Part shown: piece by piece, positions 32,527 to 39,640 of the stretch
How the letters are laid out: every line of letters starts with the position of its first letter
How positions within the stretch are numbered: the stretch's first letter is position 1
Program-made: the position numbers and the translations under genes
NCBI GenBank assembly: GCA_041402005.1
Contig: JAWKTB010000004.1
Coordinates: forward strand, 186,001-250,000
Reading direction: 5' to 3'
From: JAJRXR01 sp041402005
Lineage (GTDB): Bacteria > Planctomycetota > Phycisphaerae > Phycisphaerales > UBA1924
DNA: 64,000 bases
Notes under the pieces: model-generated
Database searches by the model: none
What the model was told of the DNA's origin: nothing
What the model saw: the letters and a program-made list of their open reading frames with translations, nothing else

Positions 32527-34287
32527 ATGCCCGACTACGACCAGTCATTCGACCCCCTCCAGGCCTTCATCGACCTCTTCAAGGACGTGGACTCCGTCCA
32601 GGAGGCCAAGAAGGAGAAGGCCAACCTCACCCTCGAGGAGCGCCTCCGCGCCCACATCATCGACGGCGAGAAAGAGGGCCTCGACGCCTGCATCGATGAG
32701 GCTCTCGCCAAGTACCCCCCGCTCGACATCATCAACGATCATCTCTTGGACGGCATGAAGACCGTCGGCGAGCTCTTCGGCTCGGGACAGATGCAGCTCC
32801 CCTTCGTCCTCCAGTCCGCCGAGTGCATGAAGAAGGCCGTCGCCCGCCTCGAACCCCACATGGAGAAGATCGAGGGGCAAACGAAGGGCTCGATCGTCCT
32901 GGCCACAGTCAAGGGCGACGTCCACGACATCGGAAAGAACCTCGTCGACATCATCCTCACCAACAACGGCTACACCGTCCACAACATCGGCATCAAGCAG
33001 CCCATCGCCGACATCCTCAAGGCCTGGCACGACACCAACGCCGACGCCATCGGCCTCTCGGGCCTGCTCGTCAAATCCGTCAACGTCATGGAGGACAACC
33101 TCAAGGAGCTCAACCAGCAGGGCATCGAGATCCCCGTGCTCCTGGGCGGCGCCGCCCTCTCACGCTCCTACGCCGAGGGCTACCTCCGCTCGGTCTACGC
33201 CGGCTCCCTCCTCTACGGCAAGGACGCCTTCGAAGCCCTCCGCATCATGGACCATCTCGCGACCGGCAGACTCGACACGCTCAAGCAAGAAATCGAAGAC
33301 CGCCAAACCTCCCGCTCCGAAGCCAAGAAGGCCCACGACGAGAAGCGAGCCAAGGCCGCCGGTGGGACAGGCGTCTCGCCTGTCGCCACAGCAACCAGCC
33401 CCTCCCCCGCTCCCAGCGGGGGAGGTGTCGAGCGAAGCGAAACGGAGGGGGCCCGCGCCGACATCCCCCGCGACAACCCCATCCCCGAACCACCCTTCTA
33501 CGGCTCCCGCATCGTCCAAGACGTCCCCCTCGAATCCATCTACCCCTACATCAACCCCACCGCCCTCTTCTCCACCCAGTGGCAGCTCAAGCGCGGCCCG
33601 CGCTCCAAGGCCGAGCACGAGGCCTATCTCAAAGACCACGCCTGGCCCGTCTTCGAGAAGCTCAAGCAACAGTGCGCACAAGAAGGCGTTCTCGAGCCCG
33701 CCGTGGTCTACGGGTACTTCCCGTGCTGCTCCGAAGGAAACGACCTGGTCGTCTTCAACCCCGAGGGCCCCGCGCAAGAAATCGAGCGTTTCACCTTCCC
33801 CCGCCAGACCACCCGCCGAGCCCTGTGCATCTCCGACTTCTTCAAGGACGCCGACGAGTGCGCACGTCTCGGGCGCAAGGACGTCCTCGGCCTCTCCTGC
33901 GTCACCATGGGCCCCAAGATCACCAACGTCTGCAAGCGCCTCTTCGAGTCGGGCGACTACCAGCAATACCTCTACATGCACGGCATGGGCGTCGAGACCG
34001 CCGAGGGCCTCGCCGAGCTCTGGCACAAGCGCATGCGCCAGGAACTCGGCTTCGCCGCTGAGGACGCCCCCAAGATCCCCGACCTCTTCCAGCAGAAGTA
34101 CCGCGGCAGCCGGTACAGCTTCGGCTACCCCGCCTGCCCCGACATGTCCGACCAAGAGAAGCTCTGGCGCCTCATCGACCCCACCCGCATCGGATGCACC
34201 CTCACCGAAAACTGGCAGATCGACCCTGAGCAATCCACCAGCGCGATCATCGTCCACCACCCCAGCGCCAAATACTTCAACGCCTGA
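32527..34287 (+). CDS. metH: Methionine synthase C-terminal half (cap, cobalamin and AdoMet-activation domains)
   Basis: The 586-residue protein completes MetH. Residues 1-120 are the helical cap ('LPFVLQSAECMKKAVA'); 121-250 are the B12 domain with 'GDVHDIGKNL' (Asp131, His133, Gly136 of DxHxxG); about 320-586 are the reactivation domain with 'RYSFGYPACPDMSDQEKLW' for AdoMet. It would act with the product of 30540-32422 in the cytoplasm. Residues about 279-310 come from an E-type plus a B-type palindromic repeat read in frame ('GGTGVSPV', 'PAPSGGGVERSETEG'), placed in the linker between the B12 and activation domains. The ATG at 32527 follows TCTCCTGGAATCCC. Confidence 0.93.
   Translation: MPDYDQSFDPLQAFIDLFKDVDSVQEAKKEKANLTLEERLRAHIIDGEKEGLDACIDEALAKYPPLDIINDHLLDGMKTVGELFGSGQMQLPFVLQSAECMKKAVARLEPHMEKIEGQTKGSIVLATVKGDVHDIGKNLVDIILTNNGYTVHNIGIKQPIADILKAWHDTNADAIGLSGLLVKSVNVMEDNLKELNQQGIEIPVLLGGAALSRSYAEGYLRSVYAGSLLYGKDAFEALRIMDHLATGRLDTLKQEIEDRQTSRSEAKKAHDEKRAKAAGGTGVSPVATATSPSPAPSGGGVERSETEGARADIPRDNPIPEPPFYGSRIVQDVPLESIYPYINPTALFSTQWQLKRGPRSKAEHEAYLKDHAWPVFEKLKQQCAQEGVLEPAVVYGYFPCCSEGNDLVVFNPEGPAQEIERFTFPRQTTRRALCISDFFKDADECARLGRKDVLGLSCVTMGPKITNVCKRLFESGDYQQYLYMHGMGVETAEGLAELWHKRMRQELGFAAEDAPKIPDLFQQKYRGSRYSFGYPACPDMSDQEKLWRLIDPTRIGCTLTENWQIDPEQSTSAIIVHHPSAKYFNA
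33360..33389. repeat. E-type palindromic repeat inside metH-B
   Basis: GGTGGGACAGGCGTCTCGCC followed by TGTCGCCAC: a GGCGACAGGCGAGACGCCTGTC-type palindrome, read in frame as 'GGTGVSPVAT'. Confidence 0.75.
33399..33452. repeat. B-type repeat inserted in frame in metH-B, copy 4
   Basis: CCCCTCCCCCGCTCCCAGCG followed by GGGGAGGTGTCGAGCGAAGC and the usual tail. It is read in a different frame from the vWA copy ('SGGGVERSETEG') but also keeps the gene open. Confidence 0.88.
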
Positions 34288-34310
34288 CCACCCCCCCCGA
34301 CCTGACCTCT

Positions 34311-34346
34311 CCCCCCGGTGGGGCCGGTTTCCAACCGGCCCGGATT
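34311..34346. repeat. C-type palindromic repeat, copy 4
   Basis: CCCCCCGGTGGGGCCGGTTTCC then AACCGGCCCGGA, about 25 bp after the metH-B stop codon. Confidence 0.85.
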
Positions 34347-34347
34347 C

Positions 34348-34386
34348 CTTCACCACGGAGTACACGGAGGATCACGGAGGGCGTTT
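34348..34386. repeat. CACGGAG-rich short repeat
   Basis: CACCACGGAGTACACGGAGG followed by ATCACGGAGGG: three spaced CACGGAG units. Comparable sequences are common dispersed repeats in planctomycete genomes by my recollection; within the window this is the only copy. Confidence 0.4.
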
Positions 34387-34407
34387 GAGTGTCGGAATGA
34401 GCACTCG

Positions 34408-34440
34408 GTGCCACGGCTGACCCACTTCGGGCAGCCGTGC
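34408..34440. repeat. H-type hairpin repeat, copy 2
   Basis: GCCACGGCTGACCC and GGGCAGCCGTGC form a hairpin around ACTTC. The sequence is close to 1456-1483. Confidence 0.6.
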
Positions 34441-34480
34441 TCCCGACCCGCCGATCTCACGACTGCCGACCTCCCGCCTC

Positions 34481-35457
34481 CTACCTCCCCCGCCCCGCCA
34501 CAGCAACCCAATGAACACCGGCCCCCAAGATCGCCATTAAGCACACTGATCGGCATCCGCCCCGACCCCAGCTCGATCCCTTCACAAGCCGCATCCGCGC
34601 CGACCACGGCGCCGCCCCCGAGCAGCCCCGCCCCGATGACCACCCCCGGTGACCCGCTCCACCGACTAGCCGCACCGCGTGCGGACAGATCAACCCAACG
34701 AACCCGATCGGCCCCGCCAGCACCACCGCCCCCGCCGTCAGCACACCGCTCACGACGAACAACATCCCCTGCAGCCGCCGAGCGACACGCCCACCGACCG
34801 CGCCTCGTCATCCCCCATCGCCGCCGCGTCCATCCACGGCCCAAGCCACGCCCCGATCCCGACACCCACCAGCGTGATCCCCCCGATCACGCCCACGCGC
34901 CACCACGTCGCGTCATCATCGAGCATCCCCAAGAGCCACCGCCCCGACGCGTACCCCCTATCCGGCATCAGGTTCTGCACGAACACGATCCACGCCGCGC
35001 ACACGATCCCCACGACGACCCCAAGCAGGATCATCGTCACCGGGTCGATCAGCCCCCGGCGTTGACTCAAGACATACACCAGCCCCAGCACCGCCAACGC
35101 CCCGAGCATCGCCGCCGCGTCGATCCCGCCCCACGCGACCAGCTCTCCTGTGCGCAGGTGATGCACGTACGTCGCGATCGTCACCGCCAGGCTCGCCCCC
35201 GCCGCGATCCCGAGCAGATCCGGCGACGCCAGCGGGTTCCGCAACAACGACTGCAGCATCACCCCCGCCCCCCCCAGCCCCATCCCGACGACGACCCCCA
35301 TCACCACCCGCAACCCGCGCAGGTTCCAGTACGCCGCGCCCTCCGCGTCGAACCCGGGCGCCTCGAACCCCCCGTTCCCCACGCTCAAACGCACCCACGC
35401 CGCGCCCAGCACGAGCACCCCGCACACCACCACCACAACCCACTGCCGTCGGCTCAC
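34481..35457 (-). pseudogene. FecCD-family ABC transporter permease, frameshifted
   Basis: The N-terminal 220 residues are a normal FecCD/BtuC permease: 'LRVVMGVVVGMGLGGAGVML', 'NPLASPDLLGIAAGASLAV', 'WLLGMLDDDATWWRVG'. Three single-base deletions then scatter the rest over different frames: near 34777 (into 'MLFVVSGVLTAGAVVLAGPI' and 'GFVGLICPHAVRLVGG'), near 34650 ('VVIGAGLLGGGAVVGAD') and near 34517 ('PVFIGLL'). The family imports iron-siderophore, heme or cobalamin. No ATPase or binding protein is adjacent in the window. The gene next to metH might suggest cobalamin, but that is speculation. Either a decayed gene or sequencing error. Confidence 0.82.
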
Positions 35458-35498
35458 ACATTCAGCCTACCCCTCCTCCCGACCTTCCGACCCTCCTC

Positions 35499-35536
35499 CC
35501 TCTCCCCCCTGGGGAGAGGCCCGGGGTGAGGGGCTC
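35499..35536. repeat. A-type palindromic repeat, copy 3
   Basis: CCTCTCCCCCCTGGGGAGAGG followed by CCCGGGGTGAGGGGC. Confidence 0.85.
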
Positions 35537-35566
35537 CCGCATCTCCTTCGTACTCCGTCTCCTCGC

Positions 35567-35609
35567 CCCTTCTCCCGCGCCCTGCGGGAGAGGGCCGGGG
35601 TGAGGGCTC
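35567..35609. repeat. A-type palindromic repeat, copy 4
   Basis: CCCTTCTCCCGCGCCCTGCG followed by GGAGAGGGCCGGGGTGAGGG, 30 bp after copy 3. The stem tip differs from copy 3 while the tail is constant. Confidence 0.85.
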
Positions 35610-35648
35610 CGTCTCCTCCCAAACTTCTCCTCGCTCGTCCACCCTCTG

Positions 35649-35714
35649 CCATCTGCCATCTGCCATCTGCCATCTGCTATCTGCTATCTGCCCATCTGCC
35701 CATCTGCCCATCTG
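35649..35714. repeat. Period-7/8 tandem array CCATCTG
   Basis: Four perfect CCATCTG units, two CTATCTG units, then three 8-bp CCCATCTG units. It lies 38 bp before the atpC start and is read through by an upstream open frame. Confidence 0.95.
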
Positions 35715-35751
35715 CCTCCCCCCTGACTATCCGCCCTCATCGAGGAGCCCC

Positions 35752-36199
35752 ATGTCCAAGCCCCTTCCGCTGCCGCGTCGTCACCCCCACCGCCGAGCTG
35801 CTCGACCACGAGGCCAAGTACGCCTCGATCCCCCTGTGGGACGGCATGATGGGCATCCTCCCGGGTCGCGCCCCCATCGTCGCCCGCCTCGGCGCCGGCG
35901 AGCTCAAGCTCGACATTCCCGACGACAAGCACTCCCACTCGGGCCACCGCTCCTACTTCGTCGCCGGCGGCTTCATGCAGATGTCCACCGACACGCTGAC
36001 GATCCTCGCCGAGCAGGCGATCCCCGCCGAGCAGCTCAATGAGTCCGAGGCCCAGGCCGAGCTTGCCGAGGCCGAGGCCCGCCAGGTCCCCGCGGACGCC
36101 CCCGACAAGGCCGCGGCCAACGACAAGCTCCGCCAGATGCGCGACGCCGCCCGCTGGAAGCTCCGCCTCGCCAAGCAGGCCAAGGGACGGGGTATCTAA
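35752..36199 (+). CDS. atpC: ATP synthase epsilon subunit, frameshifted at codon 4
   Basis: The frame ending at 36199 encodes a typical F1 epsilon: 'CRVVTPTAELLDHEAKYASI', 'PLWDGMMGILPGRAPIVARL', 'SYFVAGGFMQMSTDTLTILA', then the helical hairpin to 'WKLRLAKQAKG'. The natural start ATG TCC AAG at 35752 is one base out of frame: the run CCCC at 35761-35764 has one C too many, and removal gives 'MSKPFRCRVVTPTAE'. Without correction the frame stays open upstream through a tandem repeat, which is clearly not coding. Epsilon couples and regulates the F1 rotor at the membrane. No other ATP synthase gene is nearby. Confidence 0.9.
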
Positions 36200-36205
36200 A
36201 GCAGA

Positions 36206-36290
36206 GGCATTGGGCATTAGGGATTAGGCAATAGGGAGAGATCCCAGCGCGTAGTCCCTGTCTAATGCCCAATGCCTAATCCCTAATGCC
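36206..36290. repeat. Inverted GCATTRG heptamer repeat
   Basis: Left arm 36206-36237 and right arm 36255-36290 are made of heptamers such as GCATTGG, GCATTAG, GGATTAG and GCAATAG in opposite orientation, forming a long imperfect hairpin between the convergent atpC and smpB genes. It may stop transcription from both sides. Confidence 0.75.
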
Positions 36291-36295
36291 TTCCC

Positions 36296-36777
36296 CTAGG
36301 CCTTCCTCGACATCGCCCGCTGAATATCCCGCTTCGCGTCCCGGTCGGCGATCGCCTGCCGCTTGTCGTGCGCCCGCTTGCCTCAGCGCCACCCTGGATC
36401 AGCAGCTTCGCCATCCCGTTCTTGAAGTACAGCTTCAAAGGCACGATCGTCACCCCCTTCTGATCGACTTGGCGCGCCAGCTTCACGATCTCCCGCTTGT
36501 GCGCCAGCAGCACCCGGTTCCGCACCGCCGGATGCTGGTTCTGCCCCGCCGGCCCGTACACGCCCACGTTGATCCCGTGCAGCGTCAGCCGCGCCGGCTC
36601 CGCCTGCGCCGTCACGTACCCCTCCGCGATCGAGCAGTTCCCCGCCCGGATCGACTTCACCTCCGACCCCTGCAGCTTGATCCCCACCTCGAGCGTGTCG
36701 TCGACGAAGTAATTGTGCCGCGCCTGACGATTCTCGATCGTCGGCGCCCCCTTCGCACTCTTCCCCTTCTTCGCCAT
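36296..36777 (-). CDS. smpB: SsrA-binding protein SmpB, frameshifted near C-terminus
   Basis: The core is standard SmpB: 'ENRQARHNYFVDDTLEVGIK', 'LQGSEVKSIRAGNCSIAEGY', 'HPAVRNRVLLAHKREIVKLA', 'GVTIVPLKLYFKNGMAKLLI'. SmpB brings tmRNA to stalled ribosomes. After 'LLIQGGAE' a base is missing near 36384. One added G restores 'GKRAHDKRQAIADRDAKRD' and 'IQRAMSRKA' with a stop at 36296, the normal basic tail; the raw frame instead runs to 36283 with a non-homologous end. The ATG at 36777 gives the usual start. The tmRNA gene is not in the window. Confidence 0.93.
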
Positions 36778-36808
36778 CGGGGGGAACCTTAGACGCCCGC
36801 CCCTCCTC

Positions 36809-36840
36809 TTCGGTGGGGCCGGTTTCCAACCGGCCCGGAT
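36809..36840. repeat. C-type palindromic repeat, copy 5
   Basis: TTCGGTGGGGCCGGTTTCCA followed by ACCGGCCCGGAT, 30 bp upstream of the smpB start. Confidence 0.85.
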
Positions 36841-36864
36841 CAACACGCCATCAACGCAACACCC

Positions 36865-36897
36865 CCACGCCCACGACGAGTCCGCGAGTCGTGGGGT
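36865..36897. repeat. D-type hairpin repeat, short copy
   Basis: CCACGCCCACGACGAGTCCG followed by CGAGTCGTGGGG: a CCACGACGAGTC/GAGTCGTGG hairpin. It matches the first half of the longer D elements at 51691 and 54248. It abuts the stop codon of the FAA hydrolase gene and may work as its terminator. Confidence 0.75.
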
Positions 36898-37609
36898 CTA
36901 CCCGTTCACCACCCGGTTCCCCAGCACCCCGATCTTCTCGATCTCCACCTCCACCACATCCCCCGCCCTCAAAAACACCTGCGGCTTGCGCCCAAACCCC
37001 ACCCCGCTCGGCGTCCCCGTCAAGATCACCGTCCCTGCCGCCAGCGTCGTCCCCTGACCAGCTCCGCGATCAGCCTCGCCACCGGGAAAATCATGTCCGC
37101 CGTCGTCGCGTCCTGGCGCACCTCCCCGTTCACCCGGCACACGATCGACAGCGCCTGCGGATCCCCACCTCCCGCTGGCGCCACTCGCGGCCCGAGCGGA
37201 CAGAACGTGTCGAAGCTCTTCCCCCGACAGAACTGCCCCCCGCCCCCTCCTTTCTGCCACCACCGCCGACACGTCGTTCGCACAGCAGTACCCCAGCACG
37301 TGCTCGGAGCCGCCCGCGCCTCGCTCACGTCCTTGCACGCATGCCCGATCACCACCGCAGCCCGCCTCGTAGTCGACCTGCTCCCGTCGCCGCGTCCCGG
37401 CACAGATCCGGGATCACGATCTCATCCCCGTCGAGACACGCCGAGCTCGGGTTCTTCGTGAAATACATCGGGCGCTCCGGCGCCTTGCCCCCCATCTCGC
37501 TGGCGTGCTCCGCGTAGTTGCGCCCGATTCCGATGATGTGCCGAAGCTCCAGGGGCGCCGCCCCCTCACACTCCACCACCACCCCATACTCGCCACGCTG
37601 TAGTTTCAT
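36898..37609 (-). pseudogene. Fumarylacetoacetate hydrolase-family protein, multiply frameshifted
   Basis: Pieces of one FAA-hydrolase fold lie in order in different frames: 'MKLQRGEYGVVVE', 'IIGIGRNYAEHASEMGGKAP' and 'YFTKNPSSACLDGDEIVIPD' at the start; 'VVIGHACKDVSEA'; 'EHVLGYCCANDVSA'; 'GKSFDTFCPLGPRV' and 'VRQDATTADMIFPVARLIAE'; and 'GTVILTGTPSGVGFGRKPQV' at the end. At least four indels are needed to join them. The family cleaves or hydrates acyl-pyruvate-like compounds. GGAGGAAGAC precedes the ATG at 37609. Whether this is decay or poor base calling cannot be decided here. Confidence 0.85.
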
Positions 37610-37617
37610 GTCTTCCT

Positions 37618-37658
37618 CCCTCTCCCACCCCCGGCGGGAGAGGGCCGGGGTGAGGGCT
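37618..37658. repeat. A-type palindromic repeat, copy 5
   Basis: CCCTCTCCCACCCCCGGCGGG followed by AGAGGGCCGGGGTGAGGGCT, between the FAA hydrolase and mqnD. Confidence 0.85.
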
Positions 37659-38402
37659 CCTGTTTCTACTACTTCTTCGTCCTACACCACCTCAATCCGC
37701 CCAACGCTCGCCACAAGCCCCGCCGCCGCCCCGCGCCCCAAGAACGCCTCGATGGCCTCGCGCCCCCGCGCCCCCATGTCCACCGTCAACTCACTGACGT
37801 ACATCCGCAAGTACTCATCCAAGAGCGCATCGTCATCCCACTCCGCCCGGTCCCCCCGGTTCGCCCGCAGATACGCCCGGCTCTGAGCCGGATGCCCGAC
37901 GGCGTGACGCACCGACAAATCAAGAATCCGCGCCACCTCGCGGACCGTCCCCCTCCCATACCGCTCGTCGAGATCCCGCCGCACCACGTTCAGCCCCAGG
38001 GGCAGGGGCAGCCCCGTCTCCCCGGTCCACCACGCCCCCAGATCCACCAGCACCCGCAATCCCATCTCGCCAAACGTCAGCTGCGCCTCGTGGATCAGCA
38101 CCCCCGCGTCCACCTCTCCCCGCGCCACCGCCCCCGGAATGTCGCTGAACAGCATCTCGACATGCTCGAACCCACACTCGCCGACCATCAGCGACAACGC
38201 CATGAACGCCGACGTGTTCACCCCCGGCACCCCGACCCGGCGCCGGGGCCGCAACCGCCGCAGGTGCGAACGCGCGAACCCTCGCGCACCACCACCCGCG
38301 GCCCGTACCCCTCCCCGAACGACCCCCCGCACGCCGTGATCGCGTACCGATCCGCGATCGCCGGATACGCCGCACAACTGATCGCCGTGACGTCGTACAC
38401 CC

Positions 38403-38432
38403 TCCCCGGTGGGGCCGGTTTCCAACCGCCCA
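38403..38432. repeat. C-type palindromic repeat inside mqnD, copy 6
   Basis: TCCCCGGTGGGGCCGGTTTCC followed by AACCGCCC; in the mqnD direction it reads 'GRLETGPTGEG'. Confidence 0.85.
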
Positions 38433-38436
38433 CCTC

Positions 38437-38473
38437 CTCTCTCCCCTCCGGGGAGAGGGCCGGGGTGAGGGGC
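38437..38473. repeat. A-type palindromic repeat inside mqnD, copy 6
   Basis: CTCTCTCCCCTCCGGGGAGAG followed by GGCCGGGGTGAGGGG, directly next to a C element; in the mqnD direction it reads 'PHPGPLPGGERG'. Confidence 0.85.
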
Positions 38474-38666
38474 CTGGTCCCTCCACGCTCTTCCCCCCTC
38501 CCCCACCACCAACCGATTCAGCTCCTCGACATCCCGCGCCACCAGCTCGAACCGGTACCGCCCCGTATCAACCGCCGCCCCCGACCCATCCTGCCCAACG
38601 AGCGGCCACCACATCACCAGATCATCCGAGTCCGGCGAGTGGGCCAACGTCAGCCTCACGACATCC

Positions 38667-39182
38667 TCACCCATCAACATCCTCCACCCGCCACGCACTC
38701 CCGCACTCCGGACACACCACCACCCCCGCCTCCCGCTCGGGCGTCCCCCGCAGATCATAAAAGCAACCCACGCACACCCGCATCGACAGCATCGCCCGCG
38801 TCGCCGCCCGGTCGTCCACGTTCATCATCACCAGCCCCGCCAGGATCACCGCGATGATCCCGATCGGCGCCAGATACCCGAACGCCACGCCCACCCCGTG
38901 CCCGAAGTGCACGCCGAACGCCGACGACAGCACCGTCGCCACGACCACGCACGTGATCAGCACGAGAAACGCCACAAGCGGCGTCGCCATCATCCACTTC
39001 GCCCACAAGGGCGTCGCCCGCCACCGCGCCCGCCCGAACTCCTTGCGCCGATCCCACCCCCGCACCTGCTTGCGCCGCTTCTCCGCCCGCAGATGCCGCA
39101 CCCTCCGCCCGTCCTGGTCGTGCACCGTCCCCCACACATGATCGAGGAACGTCTGCCTCGGATGGGGCGGGAACTCGCTCAA
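38667..39182 (-). CDS. Zinc-ribbon membrane protein B (downstream of purF)
   Basis: About 171 residues: a charged N-terminal part ('RRKQVRGWDRRKEFGRARW'), two hydrophobic segments ('ATPLVAFLVLITCVVVATVL', 'VAFGYLAPIGIIAVILAGLV') and a C-terminal zinc ribbon ('CVGCFYDLRGTP' then 'VVCPECGSAWR'). I take a TTG at 39182 as start: it overlaps the TGA of the preceding gene (TTGA) and has GGAGG upstream, as for pilT. It resembles the preceding protein in layout, so they look like a tandem duplicate. Its stop overlaps the mqnD start. Function unknown. Confidence 0.7.
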   Translation of the reverse strand: MSEFPPHPRQTFLDHVWGTVHDQDGRRVRHLRAEKRRKQVRGWDRRKEFGRARWRATPLWAKWMMATPLVAFLVLITCVVVATVLSSAFGVHFGHGVGVAFGYLAPIGIIAVILAGLVMMNVDDRAATRAMLSMRVCVGCFYDLRGTPEREAGVVVCPECGSAWRVEDVDG

Positions 39183-39640
39183 GTACGCTCCTCCGCCATT
39201 CCATCCAGACGAATCCGCCACGCCGCCCCACACTCCGGGCACACCACGTATCCGTCGTCATCCCTGCTCGCACTCGCGAGCGAATACGCACACCCCGGGC
39301 AACGCAGCACCGACAACGCCGCCGCCCGTCGCGCGACGAACGCCTTTCCCGCGAGCAGCCGAGGCAGCAAGACCGCCATCCCAACACTGAACGCCACCGC
39401 AAATACAACGCCAGGAATCCCCACTCCCCTCCCCGCAACTGCCGCCACGATCACCAGTGGCAAGGGTAAGAACGCCAACGGCGGAGCGATGCCGGCCAGC
39501 ACCACGGCCAAGTTCTTCCCATGCTCGTTGAATGTATTGAGAAACCGCCCCTGCTCGCGCCAATGCAACCCGCGCTCGAGCGCCAGCCTGGGCGCGATCC
39601 GCCTCACCGGCTGCCCACGATCATCTCGAACCCCCCACAC
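39179..39640 (-). CDS. Zinc-ribbon membrane protein A (downstream of purF)
   Basis: The 153-residue protein has a GTG start directly after the purF TGA, two or three hydrophobic segments ('LAVVLAGIAPPLAFLPLPLV', 'GVVFAVAFSVGMAVLLPRLL') and a C-terminal zinc ribbon ('CPGCAYSLASASRDDDGYVV' then 'CPECGAAWRIR'). It is a likely paralogue of the following gene. Stop/start contact with purF implies coupled translation. No known family is recognised. Confidence 0.75.
   Translation of the reverse strand: MWGVRDDRGQPVRRIAPRLALERGLHWREQGRFLNTFNEHGKNLAVVLAGIAPPLAFLPLPLVIVAAVAGRGVGIPGVVFAVAFSVGMAVLLPRLLAGKAFVARRAAALSVLRCPGCAYSLASASRDDDGYVVCPECGAAWRIRLDGMAEERT

Larger units (their letters stand above)
37682..38674 (-). 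pseudogene. mqnD: 1,4-dihydroxy-6-naphthoate synthase MqnD, interrupted by repeats and frameshifted
   Basis: MqnD acts in the futalosine route to menaquinone. N-terminal 'RLTLAHSPDSDDLVMWWPLV' and 'ELVARDVEELNRLVV' are in one frame; 'VYDVTAISCAAYPAIADRYA' and 'GGSFGEGYGPRVVVRE' in a second; then 'VGVPGVNTSAFMALSLMV', 'GEVDAGVLIHEAQLTFGEMG' and 'GLPLPLGLNVVRRDLDE' return to the first. A C plus an A repeat (38403-38473) sit between 'LNRLVV' and 'VYDV' inside the gene, and a missing G near 38283 causes the second shift. The ATG at 38674 has GGAGG six bases upstream and overlaps the previous stop codon, so the gene belongs to the purF-headed run. Confidence 0.87.

Noticed and set aside
35600..35751. 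N-terminal extension of atpC through the CCATCTG array
   Set aside because: Epsilon subunits begin close to 'CRVVTP'; the extension is repeat sequence, and an ATG with a one-base shift at 35752 gives the normal start.
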